NCBI RefSeq assembly: GCF_004139715.1
Contig: NZ_CP035544.1
Span: forward strand, 496,001-560,000
Origin: Muriicola soli
GTDB lineage: Bacteria > Bacteroidota > Bacteroidia > Flavobacteriales > Flavobacteriaceae
Length of the DNA stretch: 64,000 nt
Direction of reading: 5' to 3'
In this document: piece after piece, positions 8,178 through 17,667 of the stretch
Layout of the letters: every line of letters begins with the position of its first letter
Position numbering within the stretch: position 1 is the first letter of the stretch
Position numbers and translations under genes: made by a program
Notes under the pieces: generated by a model
What the model saw: the letters and a program-made list of their open reading frames with translations, nothing else
Database searches by the model: none
Told to the model about the DNA's origin: nothing

Positions 8178-9695
8178 TTAAACTAATGATTTTTGGGTCA
8201 TGGCTGCGGGTTTATCAATTCCCATCATATGTAAAATGGTAGGCGCAATATCTCCCAGAACACCATCTTTTACTGCCTTGATATCCTTGTCAACTACGAT
8301 CAAAGGAACTGGGTTAGTGGTGTGGGCAGTATTCGGACTACCATCAGGGTTAATCATGGTATCGCAGTTCCCGTGATCAGCGATGATCAGAGAACTATAC
8401 CCGTGTTCTAGGCCTTTAGTAACGACCGCCTCAGCACAACTATCTACGGTTTCAACCGCTTTAATTGCAGCTTCCATGATACCGGTATGACCAACCATGT
8501 CGGGATTGGCAAAATTAAGACATACAAAATCGGCTTCTTCTTTCTCCAATTCACTGAGAATAGCATCCCTAATTTCATAGGCACTCATCTCTGGTTTAAG
8601 GTCGTAAGTCGCTACTTTAGGAGATGGACACATAATGCGTTGCTCTCCTTCAAAAGGAATTTCTCGTCCTCCGTTAAAGAAAAAGGTAACATGGGGATAT
8701 TTTTCTGTCTCCGCTATCCGTATTTGTTTTTTTCCTGCTTTAGCGAGAATTTCGCCTAAAGTATCCTGAAGATTTTCCTTGTCATAGACTACCTTGATCC
8801 CTTTAAACGAATCGTCGTAATTGGTGAGTGTAACGTAGTAAAGATTCAAGGTCTTCATCTCAAACTCAGGATGATCTTTTTGGGTAAGGACTTCAGTAAG
8901 TTCACGTCCGCGATCGGTCCTGAAATTAAAAAAGATCACTACGTCATCTTTTTGTATGGTTGTCAGAGCCTGTCCTCCTTTATCTGTAATTACAATAGGT
9001 TTTAGGAATTCATCCGTTAAGCCGTTTTCGTAGCTCTTTTGTATGGTCTGAGACACATCCGAAGTTTTCTCTCCACTTCCGTGAACTATAAGATCATAAG
9101 CAAGCTTAATGCGCTCCCAGCGTTTGTCCCGGTCCATGGCGTAGTATCGCCCGATAACGCTAGCTAATTTTGCATTCTTATCCCTGCAAAACGCTTGGAG
9201 GTTTTCAACGTAGCCCTTTCCACTTCTGGGATCAACATCACGTCCGTCAGTAAATGCATGGACAAAAACATTTGGCAGACCCTGGCCTTCTGCTGCCTTG
9301 ATCAACCCCTTTAAGTGATCGGTATGACTGTGAACGCCACCATCACTAAGCAGACCCAGTAAATGGACATTTTTTCCATTCTTTTTAGCGTACTCAAAAG
9401 CATCTCTGATCACCGGTTCATCCTTCATCTTGTCTTCTTCAACAGCCTTATTAATCTTGGCCAGGTCTTGATAGACAATTCTGCCTGCTCCCAGATTCAT
9501 GTGTCCTACTTCACTATTACCCATTTGTCCATCGGGTAATCCTACATTCATTCCATCGGTGAGGAGATTGCTATTTGGATATATCTTATACAAAGAACTA
9601 ACAAAAGGGGTATTGGCCTGATCCACAGCTGAGACTTTGGGATCTGGCGACTTTCCCCAGCCGTCAAGTATCATCAGAATAACTTTTTTGTGCAT
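8178..9695 (-). CDS. gpmI: 2,3-bisphosphoglycerate-independent phosphoglycerate mutase
   Basis: The protein has 505 aa, the usual length for the Mn2+-dependent enzyme. It begins MHKKVILMILDGWGKSP, with the first metal-binding Asp at 11. The catalytic Ser is at 61 in GNSEVGHMNLGAG. DGRDVDPRSG and the ADHGNCD metal motif near the C-terminus are also visible. It interconverts 3- and 2-phosphoglycerate in glycolysis. It is the first gene of the gpmI-map-methyltransferase run and has a TAnnTTTG element upstream at 9724-9731. Confidence 0.97.
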   Translation of the reverse strand: MHKKVILMILDGWGKSPDPKVSAVDQANTPFVSSLYKIYPNSNLLTDGMNVGLPDGQMGNSEVGHMNLGAGRIVYQDLAKINKAVEEDKMKDEPVIRDAFEYAKKNGKNVHLLGLLSDGGVHSHTDHLKGLIKAAEGQGLPNVFVHAFTDGRDVDPRSGKGYVENLQAFCRDKNAKLASVIGRYYAMDRDKRWERIKLAYDLIVHGSGEKTSDVSQTIQKSYENGLTDEFLKPIVITDKGGQALTTIQKDDVVIFFNFRTDRGRELTEVLTQKDHPEFEMKTLNLYYVTLTNYDDSFKGIKVVYDKENLQDTLGEILAKAGKKQIRIAETEKYPHVTFFFNGGREIPFEGEQRIMCPSPKVATYDLKPEMSAYEIRDAILSELEKEEADFVCLNFANPDMVGHTGIMEAAIKAVETVDSCAEAVVTKGLEHGYSSLIIADHGNCDTMINPDGSPNTAHTTNPVPLIVVDKDIKAVKDGVLGDIAPTILHMMGIDKPAAMTQKSLV

Positions 9696-9723
9696 TTCTA
9701 TGGATTAGTTTAGTACTATCCTA

Positions 9724-9731
9724 CAAAAATA
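9724..9731 (-). promoter_or_regulatory. Candidate -7 promoter element for gpmI
   Basis: TATTTTTG on the minus strand matches the Bacteroidota TAnnTTTG element and lies 29-36 bp upstream of the gpmI ATG. No clear -33 TTTG is seen, so the call rests on one box and position. Confidence 0.4.
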
Positions 9732-9902
9732 CTGCGATTTAACCGGGTTTGCCACATTTGAACATCCTTTTTCATTCCTGGTTGGATCTTCTGTAGCAAT
9801 GGTCACAAGGACTGACCTACAAGAATAGAAACGGAGTGTCGCCTGCGTTTATCTTGGGTGAAAATTGAAATTTTATTAGATCGGTCTGTTCGTAGATAAT
9901 TC

Positions 9903-10070
9903 CTAAAACTCGAATCCTGTAAAAGCCCTGTAAAAGAATGCATATAAAGCCATCAGTAACATCAAAGCACAAAATGCAGAATAGGCCTTTAAAAGAATTA
10001 CCAGAATTTCTGGTTTACAATCATCAAAGGCTTCCAGGTATAAATTTTTAAAGTGTACAAGTGTCCCCAT
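9903..10070 (-). CDS. Small membrane protein, 55 aa, DUF6747-like
   Basis: A short open frame runs from an ATG at 10068-10070 to a TAG at 9903-9905. It reads MGTLVHFKNLYLEAF, then KPEILVILLKAY, then a hydrophobic helix ending LYAFFYRAFTGFEF. I recall very similar short proteins in many flavobacteria (DUF6747), with the same KPEI motif, single helix and aromatic C-terminus. It stands alone between the M48 peptidase and gpmI. The function is unknown; a one-helix inner-membrane protein is the most that can be said. Confidence 0.7.
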   Translation of the reverse strand: MGTLVHFKNLYLEAFDDCKPEILVILLKAYSAFCALMLLMALYAFFYRAFTGFEF

Positions 10071-10189
10071 ATAGTCTTAGTGTAATTAAAGCTATAAGGG
10101 TTAAATCGGGCTTAAAATAGGATTTGGGAGAAACGCTAAGATAGAAAAAAAAGGACAGCATCCTAATTTTGATGGATTAATTACCTGAA

Positions 10190-10954
10190 TTACCCGCCTT
10201 TATACTTTTTAATAGAAGCTTTGATTTTGGCAATGCGGTTATCAGGGTCAGGGTGCGTGCTCTGAAATTCGGCTACCCGATTGGGCCCGGCAGCCTCTTT
10301 TAGGATCTCCATCACCCTGATCATTTCCCTGGGTTCATATCCCGACCTGATCAAAAAGAGAACACCCAGATCATCGCTTTCCAGTTCATCACCCCTTCCA
10401 TTTTTCAGCAAGGTATTCTGGCCGATGTTACTTACGATATTACCTGCATCAGCACCTACTTGTGCTCCCATACTCACCGTTCTCCAAAAATTGCTTTCCG
10501 CGATACGTTCTGCGGAATGCCTGCCGATAACATGGCCTATTTCATGACCGAGGACTCCCGCCAATTGGGCTTCATTGAGCTGAGAAAAAAGCGCGTAAGT
10601 AATAAATATCTGACCACCGGGAAGGGCGAAGGCATTAATCGTCTTATCGTCGGCCAGGAGGTGAAATTCGTATTCGTAAGGCGTCTCCCTGGCAATGCTG
10701 TTTTGAACCAGTTTATCTCCAACCGCATCTACATAAGCCTGCATGCGATTATCATTGTATAAACCACCGTATTGCTGGGCGATCTGAGGAGTACTTTGTA
10801 AGCCGATTGCGATTTCCTGCTCGGCTGTCATATTGATATTTTGCACCCTGCCGGTATAGGGATTTTTCTCCTTATTACTACAGCGTTGAACCATTGCAAA
10901 AGCAACGATCACCAGACCTATAAGAATTCTTAATTTCCAGCTCCCTCTTCTCAT
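10190..10954 (-). CDS. M48-family zinc metallopeptidase
   Basis: This 254-aa protein has an N-terminal hydrophobic helix (about 9-22), then a short linker and a peptidase domain. The zinc motif HEIGH is at 137-141 in VLGHEIGHVIGRHSAER, followed by ELESDDLGV as the probable third-ligand region. It resembles stand-alone periplasmic M48 proteases (BepA/LoiP-like), which act in envelope quality control. A Cys at 25 follows the helix, but the text before it (MVQRC) is a poor lipobox, so an uncleaved anchor is also possible. It lies 30 bp after the M15 peptidase and probably shares its transcript. Confidence 0.9.
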   Translation of the reverse strand: MRRGSWKLRILIGLVIVAFAMVQRCSNKEKNPYTGRVQNINMTAEQEIAIGLQSTPQIAQQYGGLYNDNRMQAYVDAVGDKLVQNSIARETPYEYEFHLLADDKTINAFALPGGQIFITYALFSQLNEAQLAGVLGHEIGHVIGRHSAERIAESNFWRTVSMGAQVGADAGNIVSNIGQNTLLKNGRGDELESDDLGVLFLIRSGYEPREMIRVMEILKEAAGPNRVAEFQSTHPDPDNRIAKIKASIKKYKGG

Positions 10955-10984
10955 GACCTGAAATTAAGATATTTTCTTGTAGAA

Positions 10985-11719
10985 TTATAATAGTACTGGA
11001 TTGATGTCGAGAATATTATCACGGATATAGGTCCTGATAAACCCGGTAGTCAGGAATTCACTACCGATAAAATCCTCTTCAATCAAAAGCTGAAGAATGT
11101 TTTTCTTTCTAAAGACCTCTAACATTGGTACTGACAAAGGGGCGTAGCTGTAATGCCAGGGTTCGTATTTAAATCCCCTGCGTTTAGGTTCCTTTGTATA
11201 AACGATGTAAAACCCATAATCACTGGCGTGTTCATCCATCCATAGTTTAAGATCTTCAAAAGGTCCTCCTTCTTCAAATTTAGAAGGATCTAATACATCG
11301 CCTTCCGCGGGCTTACTTGCGTCAATGATATCTATATCTGTCCCCCAATGATGCCTGCTGGTTCCGGGTATAGTAGAGTATTCAATAATTTTATCGATAG
11401 CTGCGAGAGGTTCCATGCCTTCGTCTTCGGAGTATTGTAAATACTTCCTTTCATATATGGCGAGTTGTCTGTCGAAACTCCGGAAACTGGAGACAATTTT
11501 AATATCTATCCCATCCTGATAAGCCGCCTTTTTCATTTCGAGGAAGGCATCATAAGCTTCCTTTCTGAGGTTAATACCTTCCCCATACAATTCAATATCT
11601 GCCTTGCCCATTAATTCTTCAAGGGAATATTTATCAGCCTGTGCCGAGCTATACTGTTGCCCTGAGAACATCAGGCAGATCAACATACTCAGTCGGATAT
11701 AAAATGATCGTTTATTCAT
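10985..11719 (-). CDS. M15-family D-alanyl-D-alanine carboxypeptidase-like protein
   Basis: This 244-aa protein has an N-terminal signal peptide ending near QQYSSAQA. The VanY/LdcB-type domain shows SSFRSFDRQLAIYERKY, the zinc motif GTSRHHWGTDIDI and the second motif EPWHYSYAP. Such enzymes trim peptidoglycan stem peptides in the periplasm. The M48 peptidase gene follows after 30 bp on the same strand, so two envelope hydrolases are probably made together. Confidence 0.9.
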   Translation of the reverse strand: MNKRSFYIRLSMLICLMFSGQQYSSAQADKYSLEELMGKADIELYGEGINLRKEAYDAFLEMKKAAYQDGIDIKIVSSFRSFDRQLAIYERKYLQYSEDEGMEPLAAIDKIIEYSTIPGTSRHHWGTDIDIIDASKPAEGDVLDPSKFEEGGPFEDLKLWMDEHASDYGFYIVYTKEPKRRGFKYEPWHYSYAPLSVPMLEVFRKKNILQLLIEEDFIGSEFLTTGFIRTYIRDNILDINPVLL

Positions 11720-11830
11720 AAAATTGAAATCAAATGGTAACTTATTAAATCTGCTTCCTAAATTAAGACAATTTCGACAGTTTGAAGACGATATCTCACT
11801 TGAAAAACATTTAGGTGTGCTACTGGCTAT

Positions 11831-12987
11831 TTAATTAGAAATGTACAAATACCCCTGGTGTTTCTGGCGAAGATCATGCATGGTAAGGATGTAAAAGTAT
11901 ATCCCTGATGACAAACCGGTTCCTCTTTCTATCACGCCTTCGCGATTCGACTGCCCGTTGAAGTTATTCTGATAATTCGCCTTAGAATAAACTAATACGC
12001 CGTACCTATTGAATATCTCCAGCATGTTATTCGGTGATTCATCAATTCCACCGAGAATGAGTTCATCATTAGCCCCGTCACCGTTTGGGGTCATAAAATA
12101 ATTGTCGAGGTCGATTGTAGAATAGGTCTCTAGGCGGTCATCATTTCCTCCGATGGTCAGGATCTCATAATCACTGGGGACAAAAACTTCTGAGGTTACT
12201 GAGCCGTATGCCATTCCCCCTTCAACCTGAGAATTCCCCAGGTTCACCCACTGGTTCTCAGATTTACTCCAGCCAACCACTTTGAGGTCGTTGAGGTATT
12301 CTGCCAGTGATCGTACATCACTATGCAAGTCCCAGGTAAGCGTAACCCTTGAAGGAACATCTCCTTCCAGGCGCCAGAATTCCGTATCGCTCACCGATAT
12401 AAAATCGGTTGCTTTGTTTGTAGTATCATAATCCTTGCTGAGTGTTACTGAATTATTCGGGTCTTCGAAGAAATAGGCACACCTTGCCATTGCATTTATG
12501 GCTACTGATTCTATCGTCAGAGGTCTTAAGCGGTCTTCATTACCCACCGGAAAGACGAAGGATTCTTTATTGGTCATAGCGCCATATCCATCAATTTTGG
12601 AAACACTACTCTCTCCAATATAAAAAGCATCGTCAAGGAAGTTTGAATAGACTGAGGAACCTGATTTCGCCGTGATAACATCTCCCGTCACCAGGTTTAC
12701 ATTGTTATGGACATTTAAGGCCGTTTCGAGTATTAGTCCGCCAACAGCGTCAATTTCTGCATCGTAAAGTACCGGGATATAAGCTCCGGAAATGGTCAGG
12801 GGGCATCGTCGCTGTAGAAGCCCACCACACCGGTATTTTGATCAAAGCTACCGTCATTGACCAGGTCCATATGGAAACCCACGTAGGTGTCGCCATGCAC
12901 CTGAATGGTACCGTAATTGTGTACGGCTTCCTGAGCCAGAAGCATTGCCGGAACAAAAAGGTAAATAAAGAGGAATTTATATTTCAT
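11831..12987 (-). pseudogene. T9SS type B sorting-domain protein, interrupted by a frameshift (partner protein of module A)
   Basis: The gene starts at 12987 with a signal peptide (MKYKFLFIYLFVPAMLLAQE) and stays open to a TGA at 12796-12798. The remainder continues in another frame down to 11831. The break is at a run of five C on the coding strand (12799-12803). Adding one C restores a continuous frame of about 385 aa that aligns throughout with the intact 381-aa neighbour at 16519-17664: GVVGFYSDDAP joins LTISGAYIPVLYDAEI as in the neighbour. The C-terminus has PNGDGANDELILGG and GIYFYILTMHDLR, the gliding-motility-type (type B) T9SS signal. It is either a true pseudogene, a phase-variable gene or a base-calling error. 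It lies 54 bp after the collagen-like gene. Confidence 0.8.
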
Positions 12988-13041
12988 TTTGTCAATGCAA
13001 ATTCTTTTTCAATACTTCTATATTTATTGAAATTCCCATTT

Positions 13042-16000
13042 TTAAAGTATATTGATCAATTGCCAGTTGGCACCATCGCTTTGAAGCCAAAGGGTCTTTT
13101 CCTTATCGATCTTGATTTCCGGATCACCTTTTTTATCGCGAAAACTGATGTTAGTTGTATTGTCGCCGTTAGCGGTATTCTTAAGGACGTAAATCCTTCC
13201 CTGGCAAGTATTTGCTGCCGGGAGGGTGATCGTTAGGTCTTTCGCGGTCATGATCAGTGTAAAATCATCAACTCCCAGAGTTGTGTTCACAGCAGTTGAA
13301 CGGATAGGGGTAGAGAAGGATCCTATTGTGGATAAACGCGATGTAGGCGTGGATGTTCCGATTCCGACACTACCATTAGTGAAGCCCAGGTTTTGGTTGT
13401 TCATGTTATAGGTTCGGGTCTCAGCATCCTGGGTAAGATCATCGCTAGCAAGGTTGACCAGTACAGGCAAGGTAACCGTATTCCCTCCCATACCTGAGAT
13501 GGTTAGGTCCCGGCCTATTAGGGATAGGGTCTGTATCTCATTATTTGGGTTGGCGTCTGCATCATCTGTATTAATCGTGATAGTATTTCCTCCGCTGATG
13601 CTGATATTGCCTGGGTTATTGTCTGTTGAGAGCGCCTGGTCATCAGTAGCCGGATCGCCGGGAATACCCTGAGGTCCTTGTGGCCCTTGCGGTCCTTGAG
13701 GACCCGGATCTCCCTGTGGTCCTTGTGCTCCGTCAGCACCGTCAGCGCCATCAGCACCGTCTAGTCCTGCCGGACCCTGCGGTCCCTGAGGCCCTTGTGG
13801 CCCAGGATCTCCCTGTGGTCCTTGAGCACCATCAGCTCCGTCAGCACCGTCTAATCCTGCAGGTCCAACTGGCCCTTGCGGTCCTTGGGGACCCGGATCA
13901 CCCTGTGGTCCTTGTGCGCCGTCAGCTCCGTCAGCTCCATCGGCACCGTCTAATCCTGCAGGCCCCTGTGGTCCCTGAGGTCCGGGGTCACCTTGTATTC
14001 CTTGTGGGCCTTGCGGACCCGGATCACCCTGTGGTCCTTGTGCGCCATCAGCTCCGTCAGCTCCATCGGCACCGTCTAATCCTGCAGGCCCCTGAGGTCC
14101 TTGCGGTCCCGGGTCACCTTGTATTCCTTGTGGGCCTTGTGGCCCAGGATCTCCCTGTGGTCCTGGTGCTCCATCGGCACCATCAGCACCATCCAATCCT
14201 GCCGGACCCTGTGGTCCTTGTGGTCCCGGATCTCCTTGTATCCCTTGTGGTCCTTGCGGTCCTTGAGGACCGGGATCACCTTGTATTCCTTGTGGTCCAG
14301 GATCACCCTGTGGTCCTTGAGCACCATCAGCTCCGTCAGCACCATCGGCACCGTCTAATCCTGCTGGTCCCTGGGGTCCCTGCGGTCCCGGATCTCCTTG
14401 TATCCCTTGTGGTCCTTGCGGTCCTTGAGGACCGGGATCACCTTGTATTCCTTGTGGTCCAGGATCACCCTGTGGTCCTTGAGCGCCATCAGCTCCGTCA
14501 GCACCATCGGCACCATCTAATCCTGCTGGTCCCTGCGGTCCCTGAGGCCCTTGCGGTCCCGGATCTCCTTGCATTCCTTGTGGGCCTTGTGGCCCCGGGT
14601 CTCCTTGTGGTCCTTGAGCGCCGTCAGCCCCGTCAGCCCCGTCTAGTCCTGCCGGTCCCTGAGGCCCTTGTGGTCCTTGCGGACCCGGATCACCCTGTGG
14701 TCCTTGCGGACCCGGATCACCCTGTGGTCCTTGAGCACCATCAGCACCATCTGCACCATCTACTCCTGCAGGTCCCTGGGGTCCTTGCGGTCCGGGGTCA
14801 CCTTGTATTCCTTGTGGTCCCTGCGGTCCTGGATCGCCTTGTATTCCTTGAGGCCCAGGATCTCCCTGTGGTCCTTGAGCACCATCGGCACCGTCTAATC
14901 CTGCTGGCCCCTGAGGTCCCTGTAGTCCCGGGTCTCCCTGAGGTCCTTGTGATCCCGGATCTCCTTGTATTCCTTGTATTCCTTGAGGCCCAGGATCTCC
15001 CTGCGGTCCTTGTGCGCCATCGGCACCATCAGCACCATCCAATCCTGCCGGACCCTGTGGTCCCTGCGGTCCCGGGTCTCCCTGAGGTCCTTGAGCTCCA
15101 TCGGCACCGTCTAATCCTGCTGGTCCCTGGGGTCCCTGCGGTCCCGGATCTCCTTGTATCCCTTGTGGTCCTTGCGGTCCTTGAGGACCGGGATCACCTT
15201 GTATTCCTTGTGGTCCAGGATCACCCTGTGGTCCTTGAGCGCCATCAGCGCCATCAGCTCCGTCAGCACCATCGGCACCATCTAATCCTGCTGGTCCCTG
15301 CGGTCCCTGAGGCCCTTGCGGTCCCGGATCTCCTTGCATTCCTTGTGGGCCTTGTGGCCCCGGGTCTCCTTGTGGTCCTTGAGCACCGTCAGCACCATCG
15401 GCACCATCTAATCCTGCTGGTCCCTGCGGTCCCTGTGGTCCTTGTGCGCCATCGGCACCATCCAATCCTGCTGGTCCCTGCGGTCCCTGGGGTCCTTGCG
15501 GTCCCGGATCTCCTTGAATTCCTTGTGGTCCAGGATCTCCCTGTGGTCCTTGAGCACCATCAGCTCCGTCAGCACCATCGGCACCGTCTAATCCTGCTGG
15601 TCCCTGCGGTCCCTGTGGTCCTTGCGGTCCTTGTGCGCCATCAGCGCCATCGGCACCATCCAATCCTGCGGGTCCCTGCGGTCCCGGGTCACCTTGTATT
15701 CCTTGTGGTCCTTGAGCGCCGTCAGCCCCGTCAGCCCCGTCTAGTCCTGCCGGTCCCTGAGGCCCTTGTGGTCCTTGAGCACCATTAGCACCATCGGCAC
15801 CATCCAATCCTGCAGGTCCCTGTGGTCCCTGCGGTCCGGGGTCACCTTGTATTCCTTGTGGGCCTTGCGGACCCGGATCTCCCTGTGGTCCTTGAGCGCC
15901 ATCAGCTCCGTCAGCTCCATCGGCACCGTCTAATCCTGCTGGCCCCTGAGGTCCCTGCGGTCCCGGGTCTCCTTGTGGTCCTTGTGGTCCTGTCAGATCA

Positions 16001-16383
16001 GAGGAGGTAAAAGAAGTACCGTCTGAATAGTTGATCGTAAAGGTTCCATTGTTGTTGTCTTCAAAGGTGAAAGTACCTTTGTTAGCTGAGCTATTACAAA
16101 GATCTATCCATTGAGAACCTTCGTAGTAAAAAACGCAGTCGTCATCTGTGTTGTAAACCAGGGCACCGCGTAATGGTTTAATGCTCTGCATCTGTAGCGT
16201 GGTCACTCGAGTAAGTACAAAAGCCTTGCTGGTGCTTTCCAATTCAATGATGGAAGCTGAATTAATCTGATTGGGATTTTCCCCGATCTTTACCTGGGCC
16301 GTCAGGACCTGACCCAAAAGAAGAACTGTGAGGAATAAAAAGCTTTTTGTGTCCATTGTAAAAAATTTGCGCATATTTTTCAT
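13042..16383 (-). CDS. Collagen-like secreted fibre protein (module A)
   Basis: This 1113-aa protein has a signal peptide ending near LTAQ (residue 30), then a head domain of about 100 residues. The head ([47 protein letters not shown]) is the type found at the start of many Bacteroidota fibre-like proteins. Residues 132-911 are 260 uninterrupted Gly-X-Y triplets built from [18 protein letters not shown] and GIQ. The final 202 residues form a non-collagen C-terminal domain with [20 protein letters not shown], like phage-tail or trimeric-fibre tips. No T9SS sorting signal is present on this protein itself; the neighbour carries one. Starts at Met1, Met4 or Met10 are all possible, and Met10 also gives a complete signal peptide. 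Confidence 0.9.
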   Translation of the reverse strand: MKNMRKFFTMDTKSFLFLTVLLLGQVLTAQVKIGENPNQINSASIIELESTSKAFVLTRVTTLQMQSIKPLRGALVYNTDDDCVFYYEGSQWIDLCNSSANKGTFTFEDNNNGTFTINYSDGTSFTSSDLTGPQGPQGDPGPQGPQGPAGLDGADGADGADGAQGPQGDPGPQGPQGIQGDPGPQGPQGPAGLDGADGANGAQGPQGPQGPAGLDGADGADGAQGPQGIQGDPGPQGPAGLDGADGADGAQGPQGPQGPQGPAGLDGADGADGADGAQGPQGDPGPQGIQGDPGPQGPQGPQGPAGLDGADGAQGPQGPQGPAGLDGADGADGAQGPQGDPGPQGPQGMQGDPGPQGPQGPQGPAGLDGADGADGADGADGAQGPQGDPGPQGIQGDPGPQGPQGPQGIQGDPGPQGPQGPAGLDGADGAQGPQGDPGPQGPQGPAGLDGADGADGAQGPQGDPGPQGIQGIQGDPGSQGPQGDPGLQGPQGPAGLDGADGAQGPQGDPGPQGIQGDPGPQGPQGIQGDPGPQGPQGPAGVDGADGADGAQGPQGDPGPQGPQGDPGPQGPQGPQGPAGLDGADGADGAQGPQGDPGPQGPQGMQGDPGPQGPQGPQGPAGLDGADGADGADGAQGPQGDPGPQGIQGDPGPQGPQGPQGIQGDPGPQGPQGPAGLDGADGADGADGAQGPQGDPGPQGIQGDPGPQGPQGPQGIQGDPGPQGPQGPAGLDGADGADGAPGPQGDPGPQGPQGIQGDPGPQGPQGPAGLDGADGADGADGAQGPQGDPGPQGPQGIQGDPGPQGPQGPAGLDGADGADGADGAQGPQGDPGPQGPQGPVGPAGLDGADGADGAQGPQGDPGPQGPQGPQGPAGLDGADGADGADGAQGPQGDPGPQGPQGPQGPQGIPGDPATDDQALSTDNNPGNISISGGNTITINTDDADANPNNEIQTLSLIGRDLTISGMGGNTVTLPVLVNLASDDLTQDAETRTYNMNNQNLGFTNGSVGIGTSTPTSRLSTIGSFSTPIRSTAVNTTLGVDDFTLIMTAKDLTITLPAANTCQGRIYVLKNTANGDNTTNISFRDKKGDPEIKIDKEKTLWLQSDGANWQLINIL
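13651..15990 (-). repeat. Collagen-like Gly-X-Y repeat block, 260 triplets
   Basis: 2,340 bp encode 780 residues of perfect Gly-X-Y in frame. DNA-level copies are visible: the same block of about 90 bp starting GGTCCCGGATCTCC (plus strand) occurs at 14222, 14384 and 15140, at spacings of 162 and 756 bp. Both spacings are multiples of 27. This suggests growth by recombination between in-frame units, and any gain or loss of units keeps the reading frame. Confidence 0.95.
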
Positions 16384-16390
16384 AGCCTAG

Positions 16391-16398
16391 TAAAAATA
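16391..16398 (-). promoter_or_regulatory. Candidate -7 element before the collagen-like gene
   Basis: TATTTTTA on the minus strand matches TAnnTTTG at seven of eight positions and ends 8 bp before the first ATG. If used, the transcript would begin at about that ATG, which would favour a leaderless start or an internal Met. Confidence 0.3.
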
Positions 16399-16426
16399 GC
16401 GCACAGTCCCGGGCAGCCGGAATTAT

Positions 16427-16458
16427 TGTTGTGAAGTGATCGAAAGCTGTTGTGAAGT
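16427..16458. promoter_or_regulatory. Pair of 11-bp direct repeats upstream of the collagen-like gene
   Basis: TGTTGTGAAGT occurs exactly at 16427-16437 and again at 16448-16458, 21 bp apart (two helical turns), in the 135-bp gap between the T9SS protein and the collagen-like gene. The position, 44-75 bp upstream of the start, suits an activator site. The protein that binds is unknown. Confidence 0.5.
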
Positions 16459-16518
16459 CAGAAAACCTCGCGAGATACCGAAAATATGGTACTTCAGCGA
16501 GTAAGATTCGCCTTACAT

Positions 16519-17664
16519 CTAACGTTCCAGGAATAAAAAACCCTGGAAATTAAGACTCAGATCGTCCATGGTAATGATATAAAAATAGAGCCCTTCAGGG
16601 AGGCCAATTCCTCGATTCAGGACTGTATTTTCCACATTGGATATCCCCGTAAATTCATCCCGGTAATTTTCCATCTGAAAGACTTTTAAACCCCTGCGGT
16701 CGTAGATTTCCAGGCGGTTATTAGGAGATTGCTCCAGCTCAGGGATTTGTAGAAAATCATTGATACCGTCGCCATTGGGTGAAATGTAGTAATTATCCAG
16801 GGTTAGAAGATCTTCCGCAATTGCCAGACTGCCAAAAGTGATGATTTCAAAATCATCCGGAATAAAGGGCCCTGATGTAACAAAACCAGCATTGAGATCA
16901 CCCCCAACTGCTGTAGTTCCTAAAGGAAGCCATTGTTGGGCAACTTTATTCCAGCCCATGATCAGGACGTTACCTACTTCTTCAGCGATAAACGAAAGAT
17001 TGCTTCTGGCATTCCAACTCAGCGTTACCGTTGAGGTAACCGAGCCTTCAAGTCGCCAGAATTCAAAGGTGCTGACAGCCTCAACCGTTCTGGGCTTAAT
17101 CTGGGTGTTAAAGGGATTAAATGTGGAAGGGAAATTGGGATCTTCGTAGAAATAGGCACACTTTGAAAAGGGATTGGTTGCCTCAGAATTGAGGATCAAA
17201 GGCCTGATCTCAGCAGCATCACCCACAGGAAAAGTAAAGCTTTGTTGCCCCGACATGGAGGCATAACCATCTACCTTGGAAACATTGCTTTCCCCAACGA
17301 AAAAGGCATCCTGAAGGAATTCATAAAACAGCTGTGGTTCAGCCTTGTTCGTCCTGAAATCTCCGGAAATAAAATTGGTATTATTGCGCACGTTGACGCT
17401 GGTATTAAGGATTACTCCACCATCAGCTGCAATTTCCACATCAAAAAAGACCGGATTAAGGGCTCCCGAAACTTCAAGGGAAGAAGGGCTGTAAAAGCCC
17501 ACAAGACCAAGGTTATCGTCAAAGATACCATCATTGATCAGGTTAGCGTGGAAGCCCAGCTGACCCTGGTCATGGATTCGCAGGTTCCCGCTGTTATAGA
17601 GGGCGGGTTGGGCTACACTACGAGAGCATAGAAGAAGAAATATTGGAATTATGATATTCTTCAT
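16519..17664 (-). CDS. T9SS type B sorting-domain protein (partner protein of module B)
   Basis: This 381-aa protein has a signal peptide ending near SRSVAQ (about residue 19). The body is beta-rich and of unknown function (GQLGFHANLINDGIFDDN, FFVGESNVSKVDGYASM, FTFPVGDAAEIRPL). The C-terminus has DNYYISPNGDGINDFLQIP and GLPEGLYFYIITMDDL, typical of the gliding-motility-associated type B T9SS signal that sends proteins across the outer membrane. The gene starts only 3 bp after the long repeat protein and is surely co-transcribed with it. A frameshifted paralogue lies at 11831-12987 after the collagen-like gene, so the pair arrangement is duplicated. Confidence 0.9.
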   Translation of the reverse strand: MKNIIIPIFLLLCSRSVAQPALYNSGNLRIHDQGQLGFHANLINDGIFDDNLGLVGFYSPSSLEVSGALNPVFFDVEIAADGGVILNTSVNVRNNTNFISGDFRTNKAEPQLFYEFLQDAFFVGESNVSKVDGYASMSGQQSFTFPVGDAAEIRPLILNSEATNPFSKCAYFYEDPNFPSTFNPFNTQIKPRTVEAVSTFEFWRLEGSVTSTVTLSWNARSNLSFIAEEVGNVLIMGWNKVAQQWLPLGTTAVGGDLNAGFVTSGPFIPDDFEIITFGSLAIAEDLLTLDNYYISPNGDGINDFLQIPELEQSPNNRLEIYDRRGLKVFQMENYRDEFTGISNVENTVLNRGIGLPEGLYFYIITMDDLSLNFQGFLFLER

Positions 17665-17667
17665 AAC

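Noticed and set aside
13680-15788. Very long open frame on the plus strand (about 700 codons) across the collagen block
   Set aside because: It is the antisense shadow of the Gly-X-Y repeat, giving low-complexity Leu/Val/His-rich text. It has no signal peptide or domain and is explained by the repeat codons.
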